64,000 nucleotides of DNA from Flavobacterium gawalongense (GTDB taxonomy: Bacteria > Bacteroidota > Bacteroidia > Flavobacteriales > Flavobacteriaceae): contig NZ_VJZP01000001.1 of assembly GCF_007097265.1 (NCBI RefSeq), positions 248,001-312,000 of the forward strand. The letters are read 5' to 3'. The notes below the pieces were generated by a model. That model was not told the DNA's origin. It saw nothing but the letters and a program-made list of their open reading frames with translations, and ran no database searches. A program made the position numbers and the translations under genes. This document shows positions 16,902 to 24,943 of the stretch, piece after piece. Position 1 is the first letter of the stretch. The number at the start of each line of letters is the position of its first letter.

Positions 16902-17693
16902 TTAGTTTTTTAATAGTAAATAGGTAGTTGTTGCCAATGATAACAGTGTAATAATGGTTCCCAGCGATTCTATTCCTGTTTTTCCGGTTCCCCAAGTTTT
17001 TTGTTTGAGTGGTTTTACATAGATATAATCATTTGGTTGCAAATAATAATAAGGCGATTGCATCACATTTATGTCTGTAAGGTCTAAATCCTGCATTTGA
17101 ACTCCAGTTGGCGTTTTTCTCATGACAGTAACCGCTTTTCTGTTTCCGGTTATAGTAATATCTCCCGAATTTGCAACAGCTTCCATGATAGTTACATGTT
17201 CTTGAAATAAAGTTTTAGTTCCTGTACTCCCCACTTCTCCATTGATAGTATATCGGAAACCCGCTAATTTTACGGTCACAAAAATATTAGCTTCGGTATT
17301 GAAATATTCCGCTAATAATTGCTTCTCAATTCTGACTCTTATTTCATCCAGGGTGTAACCAATAACATTTAACTCTCCCAAAACCGGAACTCTGACATTC
17401 CCATGATCATCAACCGTAAAACCATCAAAATACAATCCTGACTCTGATTTACCCCCAGAAACACCTTCATTTGTAGGACTAAAAATAGCTGCTAATTTTG
17501 GATCTATTGCTTTTATGGTGATACTCAAAACATCATTAGTTTGCAATCTGTAAGGCTTTGATTCCACTGCAGAAATAGAAGTTCCTTCTTGTGAGTTATT
17601 CTTTTTCTGAAGATAAATTAAATCCTGGGTTGGAATACAAGAAGAAACCATCACACTAATAATTAGCAACAAATAGAGTACAGATTTGCTCAT
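16902..17693 (-). CDS. wza: Wza-like polysaccharide export lipoprotein
   Basis: 263 residues from the ATG at 17693 (MSKSVLYLLLIISVMVSSC); a TTG at 17714 would overlap the promoter box and is not used. A lipoprotein signal with Cys in VSSCIPTQ marks outer-membrane anchoring. The poly-export domain (YRLQTNDVLSITIKAIDP, VDDHGNVRVPVLGELNVIG) is followed by one SLBB-like unit (YTINGEVGSTGTKTLFQ) and a C-terminal hydrophobic segment after KPLKQKTWGTGKTG. It is the first gene of the Wza-Wzc-epimerase run and would form the outer-membrane exit channel. Confidence 0.9.
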   Translation of the reverse strand: MSKSVLYLLLIISVMVSSCIPTQDLIYLQKKNNSQEGTSISAVESKPYRLQTNDVLSITIKAIDPKLAAIFSPTNEGVSGGKSESGLYFDGFTVDDHGNVRVPVLGELNVIGYTLDEIRVRIEKQLLAEYFNTEANIFVTVKLAGFRYTINGEVGSTGTKTLFQEHVTIMEAVANSGDITITGNRKAVTVMRKTPTGVQMQDLDLTDINVMQSPYYYLQPNDYIYVKPLKQKTWGTGKTGIESLGTIITLLSLATTTYLLLKN

Positions 17694-17711
17694 TTTCAAT
17701 ATTTTTAAAGA

Positions 17712-17719
17712 CAAATATA
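17712..17719 (-). promoter_or_regulatory. Bacteroidetes -7 promoter box of the wza-wzc operon
   Basis: TATATTTG on the minus strand, 18 nt before the ATG at 17693, the same geometry as in front of ugd. No clear -33 TTTG at the usual distance. Confidence 0.5.
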
Positions 17720-17764
17720 GCTTTTCATTTACGATTTAAAAAGCATCGCTATTCATTAAATGGA

Positions 17765-18385
17765 TTAATTATTTTTAAAAGACTTTTCAAAAGGAACTCT
17801 TTGCAATATACTTCTTCCCAAGGTAACTTCATCAGCATATTCCAGTTCATCACCCACCGAAATTCCTCTCGCAATTGTCGATATAATTATTTCGCAATCG
17901 GCGATTTGTTTGTAGATATAAAAATTAGTGGTGTCGCCTTCCATGGTGGAGCTTAAAGCAAAAATGATTTCGTTTACGCTTCCTGATTTTACTTTTTCGA
18001 CCAATGTAGTAATATTTAACTGACTGGGTCCAACGCCGTCAATAGGCGAAATTTTACCTCCCAAAACATGATAAATTCCTCTAAATTGACCTGTATTTTC
18101 AATAGCCATTACGTCGCGAATATCTTCTACGATACAAATGATTTGGTGATTTCTGCTTTTGTTGGCACAAATTTCACACAGCACACTATCCGAAATATTA
18201 TGACAACTATTACAATACTTAATATCTTCCCGCATAGCGACCAAAGCCTGTGATAAAAAACCCGTTTGTTCTTTGGGCTGTTTCAATAAATGCAACACCA
18301 ATCGCAGCGCCGTTCGTTTACCAATTCCCGGCAACTGAGACATTTCGTTAACTGCTTTTTCTATTAATTTCGAAGAAAATTCCAT
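17765..18385 (-). CDS. recR: Recombination mediator RecR
   Basis: 206 residues, near the usual 200. The N-terminal helix-hairpin-helix has [15 protein letters not shown]; a four-cysteine zinc finger follows ([20 protein letters not shown]), then the Toprim domain beginning [17 protein letters not shown] and the Walker B-like C-terminus ([20 protein letters not shown]). RecR works with RecO/RecF to load RecA on gapped DNA. It is on the same strand as the polysaccharide locus but is a housekeeping gene marking its upstream border. A TACATTTG box stands only 5 nt before the ATG. Confidence 0.96.
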   Translation of the reverse strand: MEFSSKLIEKAVNEMSQLPGIGKRTALRLVLHLLKQPKEQTGFLSQALVAMREDIKYCNSCHNISDSVLCEICANKSRNHQIICIVEDIRDVMAIENTGQFRGIYHVLGGKISPIDGVGPSQLNITTLVEKVKSGSVNEIIFALSSTMEGDTTNFYIYKQIADCEIIISTIARGISVGDELEYADEVTLGRSILQRVPFEKSFKNN

Positions 18386-18390
18386 AAATG

Positions 18391-18398
18391 CAAATGTA
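18391..18398 (-). promoter_or_regulatory. -7 promoter box directly in front of recR (possible leaderless start)
   Basis: TACATTTG on the minus strand ends 5 nt before the recR ATG at 18385. If it is used, transcription would begin at or within a few bases of the start codon. Confidence 0.45.
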
Positions 18399-18506
18399 GT
18401 AATTTGTTTATTTGTTTATTCGGTTAAATGGTTAAACGAATAAAACAGTTAATCAAATAAAACGATTAAACAAAAAATCGTATTTTAGACACTTTAAACT
18501 CGAAAA

Positions 18507-20015
18507 ATGACTCCCAGCACCATTCTACTACTTATAATCTTTTATTTTGGAATTTTATTTTACATCTCTCATGCTGTAAGCAAAAAAGACAGTGGAAATG
18601 ATGCGTTTTTTAAAGCCAATAAAAACTCAAGATGGTATTTGGTAGCCTTTGGGATGATTGGAACGGCACTTTCCGGAGTGACTTTTATTTCGGTTCCGGG
18701 AGAAGTGGGCGCACCAAGCGGCGAACAATTTAAGTATTTCCAGTTTGTCTTAGGAAATGCTATTGGTTTTGTCATTATTGCAAAAGTGCTGTTGCCATTG
18801 TATTATCGAATGAATTTGACTTCGATTTATGGTTATATCGAACAGCGGTTGGGAATTTATTCCTACAAAACAGCAGCGACTATTTTTCTAATCAGCAGAA
18901 CGATTGGTTCTTCCTTTAGATTGTATCTGGTTGTGATCGTTTTGCAGCGTTATGTTTTTGATTTTTATGGAATCCCGTTTGCTTTTACGGTTTTGATTTC
19001 GCTGGCTTTAATATTTGCTTACACGTATCGAGGTGGATTAAAAACCATTATTATTACAGATACTTTACAAACCTTTTTCTTAGTTTCTTCTGTCTTTTTA
19101 ACGATTTTCTTTATTTGCAGCAGTTTAAATCTGAATATTTTTGAAGCTTTTGAGGAAGTAAAAAACAGCAATTATTCTAAAGTATTCTTCTTTGACGATT
19201 TTGTATCGAGTAAATTTCATTTTGTGAAACAGATTCTTGGAGGAATTTTTGTAACCATTGCCATGGTAGGTCTGGATCAGGATTTAATGCAGAAAAACCT
19301 GAGTTGTAAGAACATTGGCGAAGCCCAAAAAAACATGTTTACTTTCACTGGAATATTTGTACTTATCAATATCTTTTTCCTTAGCGTGGGTGCTTTACTT
19401 TATATTTATGCCAATAAAAACGGAATTGAAGTGCCAACCGATTTAGTTACCGGAAAACCCAGAACCGATTTACTTTTCCCAGAAATTGCTTTTCATCATT
19501 TGGCATTAATCCCTTCGGTTATTTTCTTGTTGGGATTGACAGCGGCTACCTTTGCCACAACAGATTCCGCCTTAACGGCACTTACGACTTCGTTTTGTGT
19601 TGATTTTTTAGGAATGGATAAAGCAGAAAATGTAAACAAACCAAATGTAGTACGAACCAGACATTTTGTTCACATTGCCTTTTCGTTTTTGATGTTTCTA
19701 GTAATTGTTTTCTTTAATGCGATCAATGACAGCTCCGTAGTAGGAATGATTTTTAGGGTTGCTTCCTATACGTATGGTCCGCTTTTAGGGTTGTATTGTT
19801 TTGGATTGTTTTTAAAGTCAAAGACTGTTAAAGACAAATTTGTTCCTATAATTTGTTTCTTATCTCCTGCTGTAACTTTCCTTATTAGCGAAAATTCAAA
19901 AGCATTGTTTTTTGGATATGTATTCGATAACGAACTGATTATCGTAAACGGACTGATTACTTTTCTTGGATTGCTATTGATTAGCAAGAACGCCACTTCA
20001 ACAACGCGGTTTTAG
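18507..20015 (+). CDS. Sodium:solute symporter (SSS family)
   Basis: 502 residues with about 13 hydrophobic segments. Family marks are the early loop NSRWYLVAFGMIGTALSG, GAPSGEQFKYFQFV, the helix FRLYLVVIVLQRYVF, and ATFATTDSALTALTTSFCVD, which corresponds to the conserved ATADSxL sodium-binding helix. It is an inner-membrane cotransporter; the substrate (sugar, amino acid, nucleoside or sialic-acid-like) cannot be read. It is transcribed away from recR, with 121 bp between them that include a TATTTTAG box (one base off TAnnTTTG). A structured repeat follows the stop codon. Confidence 0.87.
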   Translation: MTPSTILLLIIFYFGILFYISHAVSKKDSGNDAFFKANKNSRWYLVAFGMIGTALSGVTFISVPGEVGAPSGEQFKYFQFVLGNAIGFVIIAKVLLPLYYRMNLTSIYGYIEQRLGIYSYKTAATIFLISRTIGSSFRLYLVVIVLQRYVFDFYGIPFAFTVLISLALIFAYTYRGGLKTIIITDTLQTFFLVSSVFLTIFFICSSLNLNIFEAFEEVKNSNYSKVFFFDDFVSSKFHFVKQILGGIFVTIAMVGLDQDLMQKNLSCKNIGEAQKNMFTFTGIFVLINIFFLSVGALLYIYANKNGIEVPTDLVTGKPRTDLLFPEIAFHHLALIPSVIFLLGLTAATFATTDSALTALTTSFCVDFLGMDKAENVNKPNVVRTRHFVHIAFSFLMFLVIVFFNAINDSSVVGMIFRVASYTYGPLLGLYCFGLFLKSKTVKDKFVPIICFLSPAVTFLISENSKALFFGYVFDNELIIVNGLITFLGLLLISKNATSTTRF

Positions 20016-20020
20016 ATTTT

Positions 20021-20170
20021 TAGCCCATCCCGAAGTTTCGGGAGGCAGTGGCATCCTTTCCCGTCCTGAACTTGTTTCAGGATCCTGAAACAAGTTCAGG
20101 ACGGGAAAGATATAGCGAACAGCTGACACGAGCGAAGCGAACTGACGAAGTAAATAGCTCCAAAAAAAAC
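20021..20170 (+). ncRNA. Structured repeat (candidate RNA), copy 1
   Basis: Begins TAGCCCAT, has GGCATCC, then a hairpin that is a perfect 52-bp palindrome (20057-20108), then AAAGATATAGCGAACAGCTG and finally TAGCTCC with an A-run. The framework is shared with copies at 29451-29594 and 56561-56650. In this copy a 16-bp palindrome TCCCGAAGTTTCGGGA (20028-20043) and a segment ACACGAGCGAAGCGAACTG are inserted. Whether it is an RNA or a DNA element is not decided by the sequence. Confidence 0.5.
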
Positions 20171-20224
20171 TAATCGACTTATTTACTTAACAAACAACTA
20201 AAGGTTAAATGTTAGCAGAGGCGA

Positions 20225-20258
20225 ATTCCCCTCTTGAGAGGGGTTAGGGGTGTGTTTT
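20225..20258 (+). repeat. Dispersed palindromic repeat, type I copy outside the polysaccharide locus
   Basis: AATTCCCCTCTTGAGAGGGG then TTAGGGGTGTGTTTTT; same repeat as at 10155-10190 and 10906-10936, showing that the family is dispersed and not confined to the DUF559 neighbourhood. Confidence 0.75.
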
Positions 20259-20381
20259 TCTTTAAAATGCAAATATTTCATTTTGTTAATATGCTCTAAA
20301 GTATTTACAGTCGTTAAAAACAACAATAAAGTTTGAGTTCATTAGACTTAATATTAGTCTTTAAGTAAGTAACTCGAAAAA

Positions 20382-20750
20382 CTAATATTGATTGGTTGCC
20401 AACATAACCAGCGTACACCCTATCTCGACTTTGATATCATTTAATTTCAACAATTGAAAGAACTCCGGATTCTCAGTACCCGGATTAAAAATAACACGTT
20501 TTGGTTGTGCCTCAACGATATAATTGTAGTAATCACGCTGACGTAAAGGATTTAAATAAAGAGTAACTGTATCGATATTTTTTAATGGAATAGCTTTAGT
20601 TTGGATTTTTATTCCTGCCACTTCACCTGCATTTTGACCTATGGCAAGAACCGAATGCCCTTTATTAACCAATTTTTCAATTGCTAAAAAAGAATATCTG
20701 CTCGGTTTTGTTGAAGCTCCAAGAACCAGCGTTTTTTTATTTTTTATCAT
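20382..20750 (-). CDS. CoA-binding domain protein (YccU-like fold)
   Basis: 122 residues forming one CoA_binding_2/Rossmann domain: LVLGASTKPSRYSFLAIEKLV at the N-terminus carries the nucleotide-binding turn, followed by GHSVLAIGQNAGEVAGI, LYLNPLRQRDYYNYIVE, RVIFNPGTENPEFFQLL and GCTLVMLATNQY. Such small stand-alone proteins are widespread and their role is not known; CoA or a related nucleotide is the expected ligand. It is transcribed alone, with a TACTTTTG box 19 nt before the ATG. Confidence 0.82.
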   Translation of the reverse strand: MIKNKKTLVLGASTKPSRYSFLAIEKLVNKGHSVLAIGQNAGEVAGIKIQTKAIPLKNIDTVTLYLNPLRQRDYYNYIVEAQPKRVIFNPGTENPEFFQLLKLNDIKVEIGCTLVMLATNQY

Positions 20751-20769
20751 TTTATGTAATTATATTTTG

Positions 20770-20777
20770 CAAAAGTA
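20770..20777 (-). promoter_or_regulatory. -7 promoter box of the CoA-binding protein gene
   Basis: TACTTTTG on the minus strand, 19 nt before the ATG at 20750. Confidence 0.5.
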
Positions 20778-20878
20778 ATCAAAAAGGTTCATGAGTTTAG
20801 CAATTATTAGGTTTAGTTACAAAAGCAATCAAAACAATATCCTAACATTTGCACCTTTCATAGCGCAAAAAAAAAGAG

Positions 20879-20886
20879 TATTTTTG
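20879..20886 (+). promoter_or_regulatory. -7 promoter box of the MarC-family gene
   Basis: TATTTTTG, 20 nt before the ATG at 20907. A TTTG occurs at 20848-20851 but 27 bp upstream, longer than the usual 19-21. Confidence 0.45.
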
Positions 20887-20906
20887 CAGCATTAAATCAG
20901 AATAAC

Positions 20907-21536
20907 ATGGATCTTTTTATTTACCTGTTTGTTGCCCTTTTTTCAGTATTAAACCCTATTGGAACGGTTCCTATATTTGTTGGTCTCACGCAAGACGACA
21001 CTAAACTGGAGCGTTCCAGAATTTCTTTATGGACTGCGATAAATGTTTTTGCGATACTGATAATCTCCTTTTTTATAGGACAATATGTTTTGATATTTTT
21101 TGGCATCAGCATTGACGCACTTCGAATTGCAGGGGGAATAATCATTGTGAGTTCCGGATTTTCATTGCTTTCAGGGAAGTTCAATAAAAAAAGAGGCATT
21201 AATAAAAAAGTGGAAACCGATGCCCAAAAAAGAAATGATATTGCCTTGACACCTCTCGCGATTCCTATGCTTGCGGGTCCCGGGTCCATTTCTTTACTTA
21301 TCGCATTTTATCAGGAACACAACGCAACCAGCGATATTATCATATCTTCACTGGCCATTCTTGCTATCGCTATTGCTATTTTTATTATTCTTAGAAGCGC
21401 CCATTATTTAGCAAAAATACTTGGAGCATCCGGAATAGTTGCAATATCGAGAATCGTTGGTTTTATCGTAATTGCAATTGGAATTCAATATATTGTTAGT
21501 GCTATTATCAATATTATTAAAGGCAATTTAATATAA
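20907..21536 (+). CDS. MarC-family (UPF0056) integral membrane protein
   Basis: 209 residues with six hydrophobic segments. The first helix carries VALFSVLNPIGTVPIFVGLT, the hallmark NPxGxxPxF motif of the family; FGISIDALRIAGGIIIVSSGF and ALTPLAIPMLAGPGSISLLI are the conserved inner motifs. Family members sit in the inner membrane; the old link to multiple antibiotic resistance is not supported for most and the function is unknown. It has its own promoter box and shares a strong bidirectional terminator with the convergent ctlX gene. Confidence 0.9.
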   Translation: MDLFIYLFVALFSVLNPIGTVPIFVGLTQDDTKLERSRISLWTAINVFAILIISFFIGQYVLIFFGISIDALRIAGGIIIVSSGFSLLSGKFNKKRGINKKVETDAQKRNDIALTPLAIPMLAGPGSISLLIAFYQEHNATSDIIISSLAILAIAIAIFIILRSAHYLAKILGASGIVAISRIVGFIVIAIGIQYIVSAIINIIKGNLI

Positions 21537-21544
21537 ATACAACA

Positions 21545-21590
21545 TTTTTTTAACTCTGACAAGGCTGAGAACCTTGTCAGAGTTAAAAAA
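21545..21590. terminator. Bidirectional intrinsic terminator between the MarC-family gene and ctlX
   Basis: Perfect 14-bp stem TAACTCTGACAAGG (21551-21564) / CCTTGTCAGAGTTA (21572-21585), loop CTGAGAA, with T-runs on both strands. It lies between two converging genes. Confidence 0.88.
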
Positions 21591-22526
21591 TTAATTTTTA
21601 GGCAAGAAAATTTCTGCCATCATACATCTGGCACTTCCACCGCCACAAGCCTCGATAGTATCCAAACTGGAGCTTAAAATTTCAGCGTGTTTTTCCAGTT
21701 GTTCAATCTGTTTTGGCGTTAGACTTTGATGTGCAGCTGCACTCATAACCAAATATCTTTTATCATTGGCACCACGAACTTCAAGCATATTTCCTGCAAA
21801 ATTGTTCATTTGGGCTTCGGTAATCAAAATGATTTCTTTTCCGTTTTCTTTTAGATTCTCCAAAACCATTTTGCGTTCTTTTTTATCATCGATGCAATCC
21901 GCACAAATCACCGCAAAAGTTTCTCCCACGCACATCATTACATTCGTGTGATAAATCAGTTTTCGCTCCGAATCGACTGTTTGAAAAGCTTCAAAAATTA
22001 CGGGTGCATAATCAAAATCTTCACAGAATTCGATAAACAATTCTTCATCAGCTCTGGGAGATAAAGCACAATACGCTTTCGCATTGGCTCTGTCCAGAAC
22101 TAAACTTCCTGTTCCTTCCAAGAAAAAACCATCTTCCTCAGCCGATGTGTAATCCATTATATTATTGATTACAAAACGGTTGTCTTCCAGAATATCCAAA
22201 ATATCTTCACGACGTTCCTGACGACGGTTTTCGGCAAACATAGGATACAATGCTACATCCCCGTTTTCGTGAAAAGAAACCCAATTGTTTGGAAAAATGC
22301 TATCCGGTGTATCTGGATTTGAAGTGTCGTCAACAACTGTAACGTCAACACCAACTGCTCTTAATTTTTCAACAAAAGCATCAAATTCTTGTTGCGCTTT
22401 GGCATTTACGGTTGCCGGCAAAAGCCCGTCTAATACTTTTTGGTAATAATTGTTTACTGCCGTTTGTTCGTTCATTCGAAACGCCACCGGGCGAATCATC
22501 AATATGGAATTTGTTGTCTGTTTCAT
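21591..22526 (-). CDS. ctlX: Citrulline/arginine-deiminase-superfamily hydrolase CtlX
   Basis: 311 residues with the pentein (amidinotransferase/hydrolase) fold. The N-terminus ILMIRPVAFRMNEQTAVNNY and DSIFPNNWVSFHENGDVALYPM are typical of CtlX. Conserved catalytic parts are FLEGTGSLVLDR (acidic residue), YHTNVMMCVG (His) and the C-terminal CGGGSARCMMAEIF (Cys). Family members act on guanidino or ureido groups of arginine or citrulline; the exact substrate is inferred from the family name only. A second pentein-fold enzyme lies directly upstream on the same strand, so the pair may act in one arginine-degrading route. Confidence 0.85.
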   Translation of the reverse strand: MKQTTNSILMIRPVAFRMNEQTAVNNYYQKVLDGLLPATVNAKAQQEFDAFVEKLRAVGVDVTVVDDTSNPDTPDSIFPNNWVSFHENGDVALYPMFAENRRQERREDILDILEDNRFVINNIMDYTSAEEDGFFLEGTGSLVLDRANAKAYCALSPRADEELFIEFCEDFDYAPVIFEAFQTVDSERKLIYHTNVMMCVGETFAVICADCIDDKKERKMVLENLKENGKEIILITEAQMNNFAGNMLEVRGANDKRYLVMSAAAHQSLTPKQIEQLEKHAEILSSSLDTIEACGGGSARCMMAEIFLPKN

Positions 22527-22544
22527 TTTTTATTTATTTTTTTG

Positions 22545-22570
22545 TAGAGACGCATAGCAGTGCGTCTCTA
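22545..22570 (-). terminator. Intrinsic terminator downstream of the DDAH-like gene
   Basis: 10-bp stem TAGAGACGCA (22545-22554) / TGCGTCTCTA (22561-22570); on the minus strand it is followed by CAAAAAAATAAAT rather than a T-run, so termination may be partial and ctlX may be reached by read-through. Confidence 0.5.
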
Positions 22571-22578
22571 AAGTAAAT

Positions 22579-23493
22579 TTAATCTCTAATTAAAGGTAAG
22601 GTAGAACATCGCAATAATCCTTCTTGTTTTGCAATTTCCGCATAGGGTATTTCTTCCACTACAAAATCATTGGCTCGCAACCAATTGTTTAATCTGGTAA
22701 AGTTTTTTTCGGAAACAACAACATTCGTATCTATGGAAAAAACATTAGAATTCATATGATACATTTCGTTTCTTGTAATGTGAAACAAGTTTTCTTTTCC
22801 AAAAAGATTCACAAGAAACATGTAATCTGCTTCTTCGCGGAATCCACTTTTGTAAATAATTCCTTTATCATTACCAACAGGCTGAAAACAACAATCCAAA
22901 TGCAAAGCATTGTCACGGGCTTCAATTTTTGATTTCACTAAATCGAATTCTTTAACAATTTTATTTGGAAATAAATCTTTGATGTATTGAACTCCTTGCA
23001 CATTCGTTCTTGCCGTAATATAATCTTTGTAATCGCTCCCTTTGTAAGTTCCAAGAAATATGTAGTCATTCCACAAAATCACGTCTCCGCCTTCAATATG
23101 CACTTCTTCTGGAGGGCGAACGACTTTTTTGGGATCAACTTGATCAATAATATATTGTATCGCATCTAACTCCCGTTCTCTGTCGGGCAATATATTGGAT
23201 TTAATAAAAATATCATCTATAACAAAACCAATGTCCCTTGTAAATATCTGATTGTAATTGGCAATCATTTCCGGACGAAAAACAGTCACATTGTATCTCT
23301 TCAGCACTTTATTAAAGGCGTCCATCTCAGCAACCATATCCGCTTCTTTGGGATAAGTACCCGCTAAAATATGCTCTAAGGATTTTGGATCATACGCTTC
23401 ATCAGCCTTTGGTGTTGGCCCATTATTGATTGCCGAACCTAAAACTACGACCCTTAATCTTGAAGTTTCATTCTTTATATGTAACGCTAGCAT
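22579..23493 (-). CDS. Dimethylarginine dimethylaminohydrolase / arginine-deiminase-like protein
   Basis: 304 residues, pentein fold. Readable active-site elements in order: IFTRDIGFVIDD (substrate Asp), VHIEGGDVILWNDYIFLGT (Glu-Gly-Gly-Asp), LHLDCCFQPVG (catalytic His) and the C-terminal GLLRCSTLPLIRD with the nucleophilic Cys. This pattern fits DDAH and bacterial arginine deiminases; the two are hard to separate by eye. The product would be citrulline from arginine or a methylated arginine. It has its own TATATTTG box, which overlaps the downstream arm region of the gltA terminator. The ctlX gene follows after a hairpin. Confidence 0.82.
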   Translation of the reverse strand: MLALHIKNETSRLRVVVLGSAINNGPTPKADEAYDPKSLEHILAGTYPKEADMVAEMDAFNKVLKRYNVTVFRPEMIANYNQIFTRDIGFVIDDIFIKSNILPDRERELDAIQYIIDQVDPKKVVRPPEEVHIEGGDVILWNDYIFLGTYKGSDYKDYITARTNVQGVQYIKDLFPNKIVKEFDLVKSKIEARDNALHLDCCFQPVGNDKGIIYKSGFREEADYMFLVNLFGKENLFHITRNEMYHMNSNVFSIDTNVVVSEKNFTRLNNWLRANDFVVEEIPYAEIAKQEGLLRCSTLPLIRD

Positions 23494-23509
23494 GTATTTT
23501 CACTTTTGG

Positions 23510-23517
23510 CAAATATA
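23510..23517 (-). promoter_or_regulatory. -7 promoter box of the DDAH-like gene
   Basis: TATATTTG on the minus strand, 16 nt before the ATG at 23493 and directly abutting the T-run of the gltA terminator, so terminator and promoter share sequence. Confidence 0.5.
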
Positions 23518-23548
23518 AAAAAAGCTTCACAGATTAGTGAAGCTTTTT
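23518..23548 (-). terminator. Intrinsic terminator of gltA
   Basis: 12-bp stem AAAAAGCTTCAC (23519-23530) / GTGAAGCTTTTT (23537-23548) with a 6-nt loop and a T-run on the minus strand, 10 bp after the gltA stop. Confidence 0.85.
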
Positions 23549-23558
23549 GAATTGAAAT

Positions 23559-24842
23559 TTATCTTTTGTCAGAGGAGACAAAGTCTCTCAAAGGACTACC
23601 AGTATAGATCTGTCTTGGTCTTCCGATAGGTTCTTTATTTTCTCGCATTTCTTTCCACTGTGCAATCCAGCCAGGCAAACGACCAATGGCGAACATTACG
23701 GTAAACATATCTGTAGGAATTCCTAATGCTCTGTAAATAATTCCAGAATAGAAATCTACATTTGGATATAAGTTTCTTGATTTGAAATATTCATCTTCTA
23801 AAGCTGATTCTTCCAGTTTCTTAGCGATAGCAAGAATTGGATCTTCCACTCCTAAAGTTGCCAAAACTTCGTTAGCCGCTTTTTTAATGATTTTCGCTCT
23901 TGGATCGAAATTTTTATAAACTCTGTGACCAAATCCCATCAATCGGAAAGGATCATTTTTATCTTTTGCTTTAGCTATATATTTCTCAGCGTCACCACCA
24001 TTTTTGTGGATTTCTTCCAGCATTTCAAGTACTGCTTGATTAGCACCGCCATGTAAAGGCCCCCAAAGTGCAGAAACTCCTGCAGATATTGAAGCAAATA
24101 ATCCAGCATGAGAAGAACCCACCATTCTAACTGTCGAAGTGGAACAATTTTGCTCATGATCCGCATGAAGAATAAACAATCTATCTAATGCATCAATTAC
24201 AACAGGACTTGCTTTATAAGGCTCCGTTGGCAATTCAAACATTAAACGCATGAAATTCTCTACATATCCCTTTGTATTATCATAATAATTTAAAGGATAA
24301 CCCATACTTTTTCTGTACGTCCAAGTTGCAATTACCAAGAATTTACCCATGGTTTTGCAAACTGCTTCATACATCTCTTTATCATTTTCAACATTCACCG
24401 ACTTTGGATTAAATGCTGTCAAAGCACTTGTCAAAGCAGCTAAAACACCCATTGGATGAGCTGTTTTTGGAAAACCGTCAATGATGTTTTTCATTTCCTC
24501 GTTGACCAAAGTATATTTTCTAATATCATTTTCAAATTGCTCTAACTGAACTTTAGTTGGCAATTCTCCAAAAATTAAAAGATAAGAAACTTCTAAAAAA
24601 TCTGCCTTTTCAGCTAAATCTTCTATTGAATACCCTCTATAACGCAAAATCCCAAGTTCTCCATCAAGGAAAGTAATTTCGCTTTTACAAGAACCTGAAT
24701 TTTTGTAGCCCGGATCAATAGTAATTGCACCCGACAAATCACGTAATTTGTTAATATCGATAGCAACTTCATTTTCAGTTCCTACAATGATAGGAAGTTC
24801 AAATTTTTCGCCATCTATTTCTAATGTTGCTGTTTTTGACAT
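23559..24842 (-). CDS. gltA: Citrate synthase
   Basis: 427 residues from the ATG at 24842 (MSKTATLEIDGEKFEL); the longer frame to 24884 starts in promoter-like sequence and is not used. It has the N-terminal extension of type II (hexameric) enzymes and the active-site histidines and aspartate in HADHEQNCSTSTVRMVGSSH, LWGPLHGGANQAV and MGFGHRVYKNFDPRA. It condenses acetyl-CoA and oxaloacetate to citrate at the entry of the TCA cycle. It is transcribed alone between its own promoter box and a strong terminator. Confidence 0.96.
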   Translation of the reverse strand: MSKTATLEIDGEKFELPIIVGTENEVAIDINKLRDLSGAITIDPGYKNSGSCKSEITFLDGELGILRYRGYSIEDLAEKADFLEVSYLLIFGELPTKVQLEQFENDIRKYTLVNEEMKNIIDGFPKTAHPMGVLAALTSALTAFNPKSVNVENDKEMYEAVCKTMGKFLVIATWTYRKSMGYPLNYYDNTKGYVENFMRLMFELPTEPYKASPVVIDALDRLFILHADHEQNCSTSTVRMVGSSHAGLFASISAGVSALWGPLHGGANQAVLEMLEEIHKNGGDAEKYIAKAKDKNDPFRLMGFGHRVYKNFDPRAKIIKKAANEVLATLGVEDPILAIAKKLEESALEDEYFKSRNLYPNVDFYSGIIYRALGIPTDMFTVMFAIGRLPGWIAQWKEMRENKEPIGRPRQIYTGSPLRDFVSSDKR

Positions 24843-24881
24843 AATATAATTGGAAATAAAACTTTTAAAATAATAATTTAC

Positions 24882-24889
24882 CAAATCTA
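24882..24889 (-). promoter_or_regulatory. -7 promoter box of gltA
   Basis: TAGATTTG on the minus strand, 39 nt before the chosen ATG at 24842; it supports that start over the upstream one at 24884, which would lie next to the box. Confidence 0.5.
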
Positions 24890-24943
24890 GGGAATTTCAA
24901 ATTAATTAAAAAATGAATAACACAATGAAATTGTTAAAACTCA

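Larger units (their letters stand above)
20016..20381. other. Gene-free repeat-bearing spacer
   Basis: Contains, in order, structured repeat copy 1 (20021-20170), a type I dispersed palindromic repeat (20225-20258), and an AT-rich inverted pair AATATTAGT / ACTAATATT (20350-20358 / 20381-20389) that overlaps the stop codon of the CoA-binding gene. No coding frame is supported. Confidence 0.6.
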
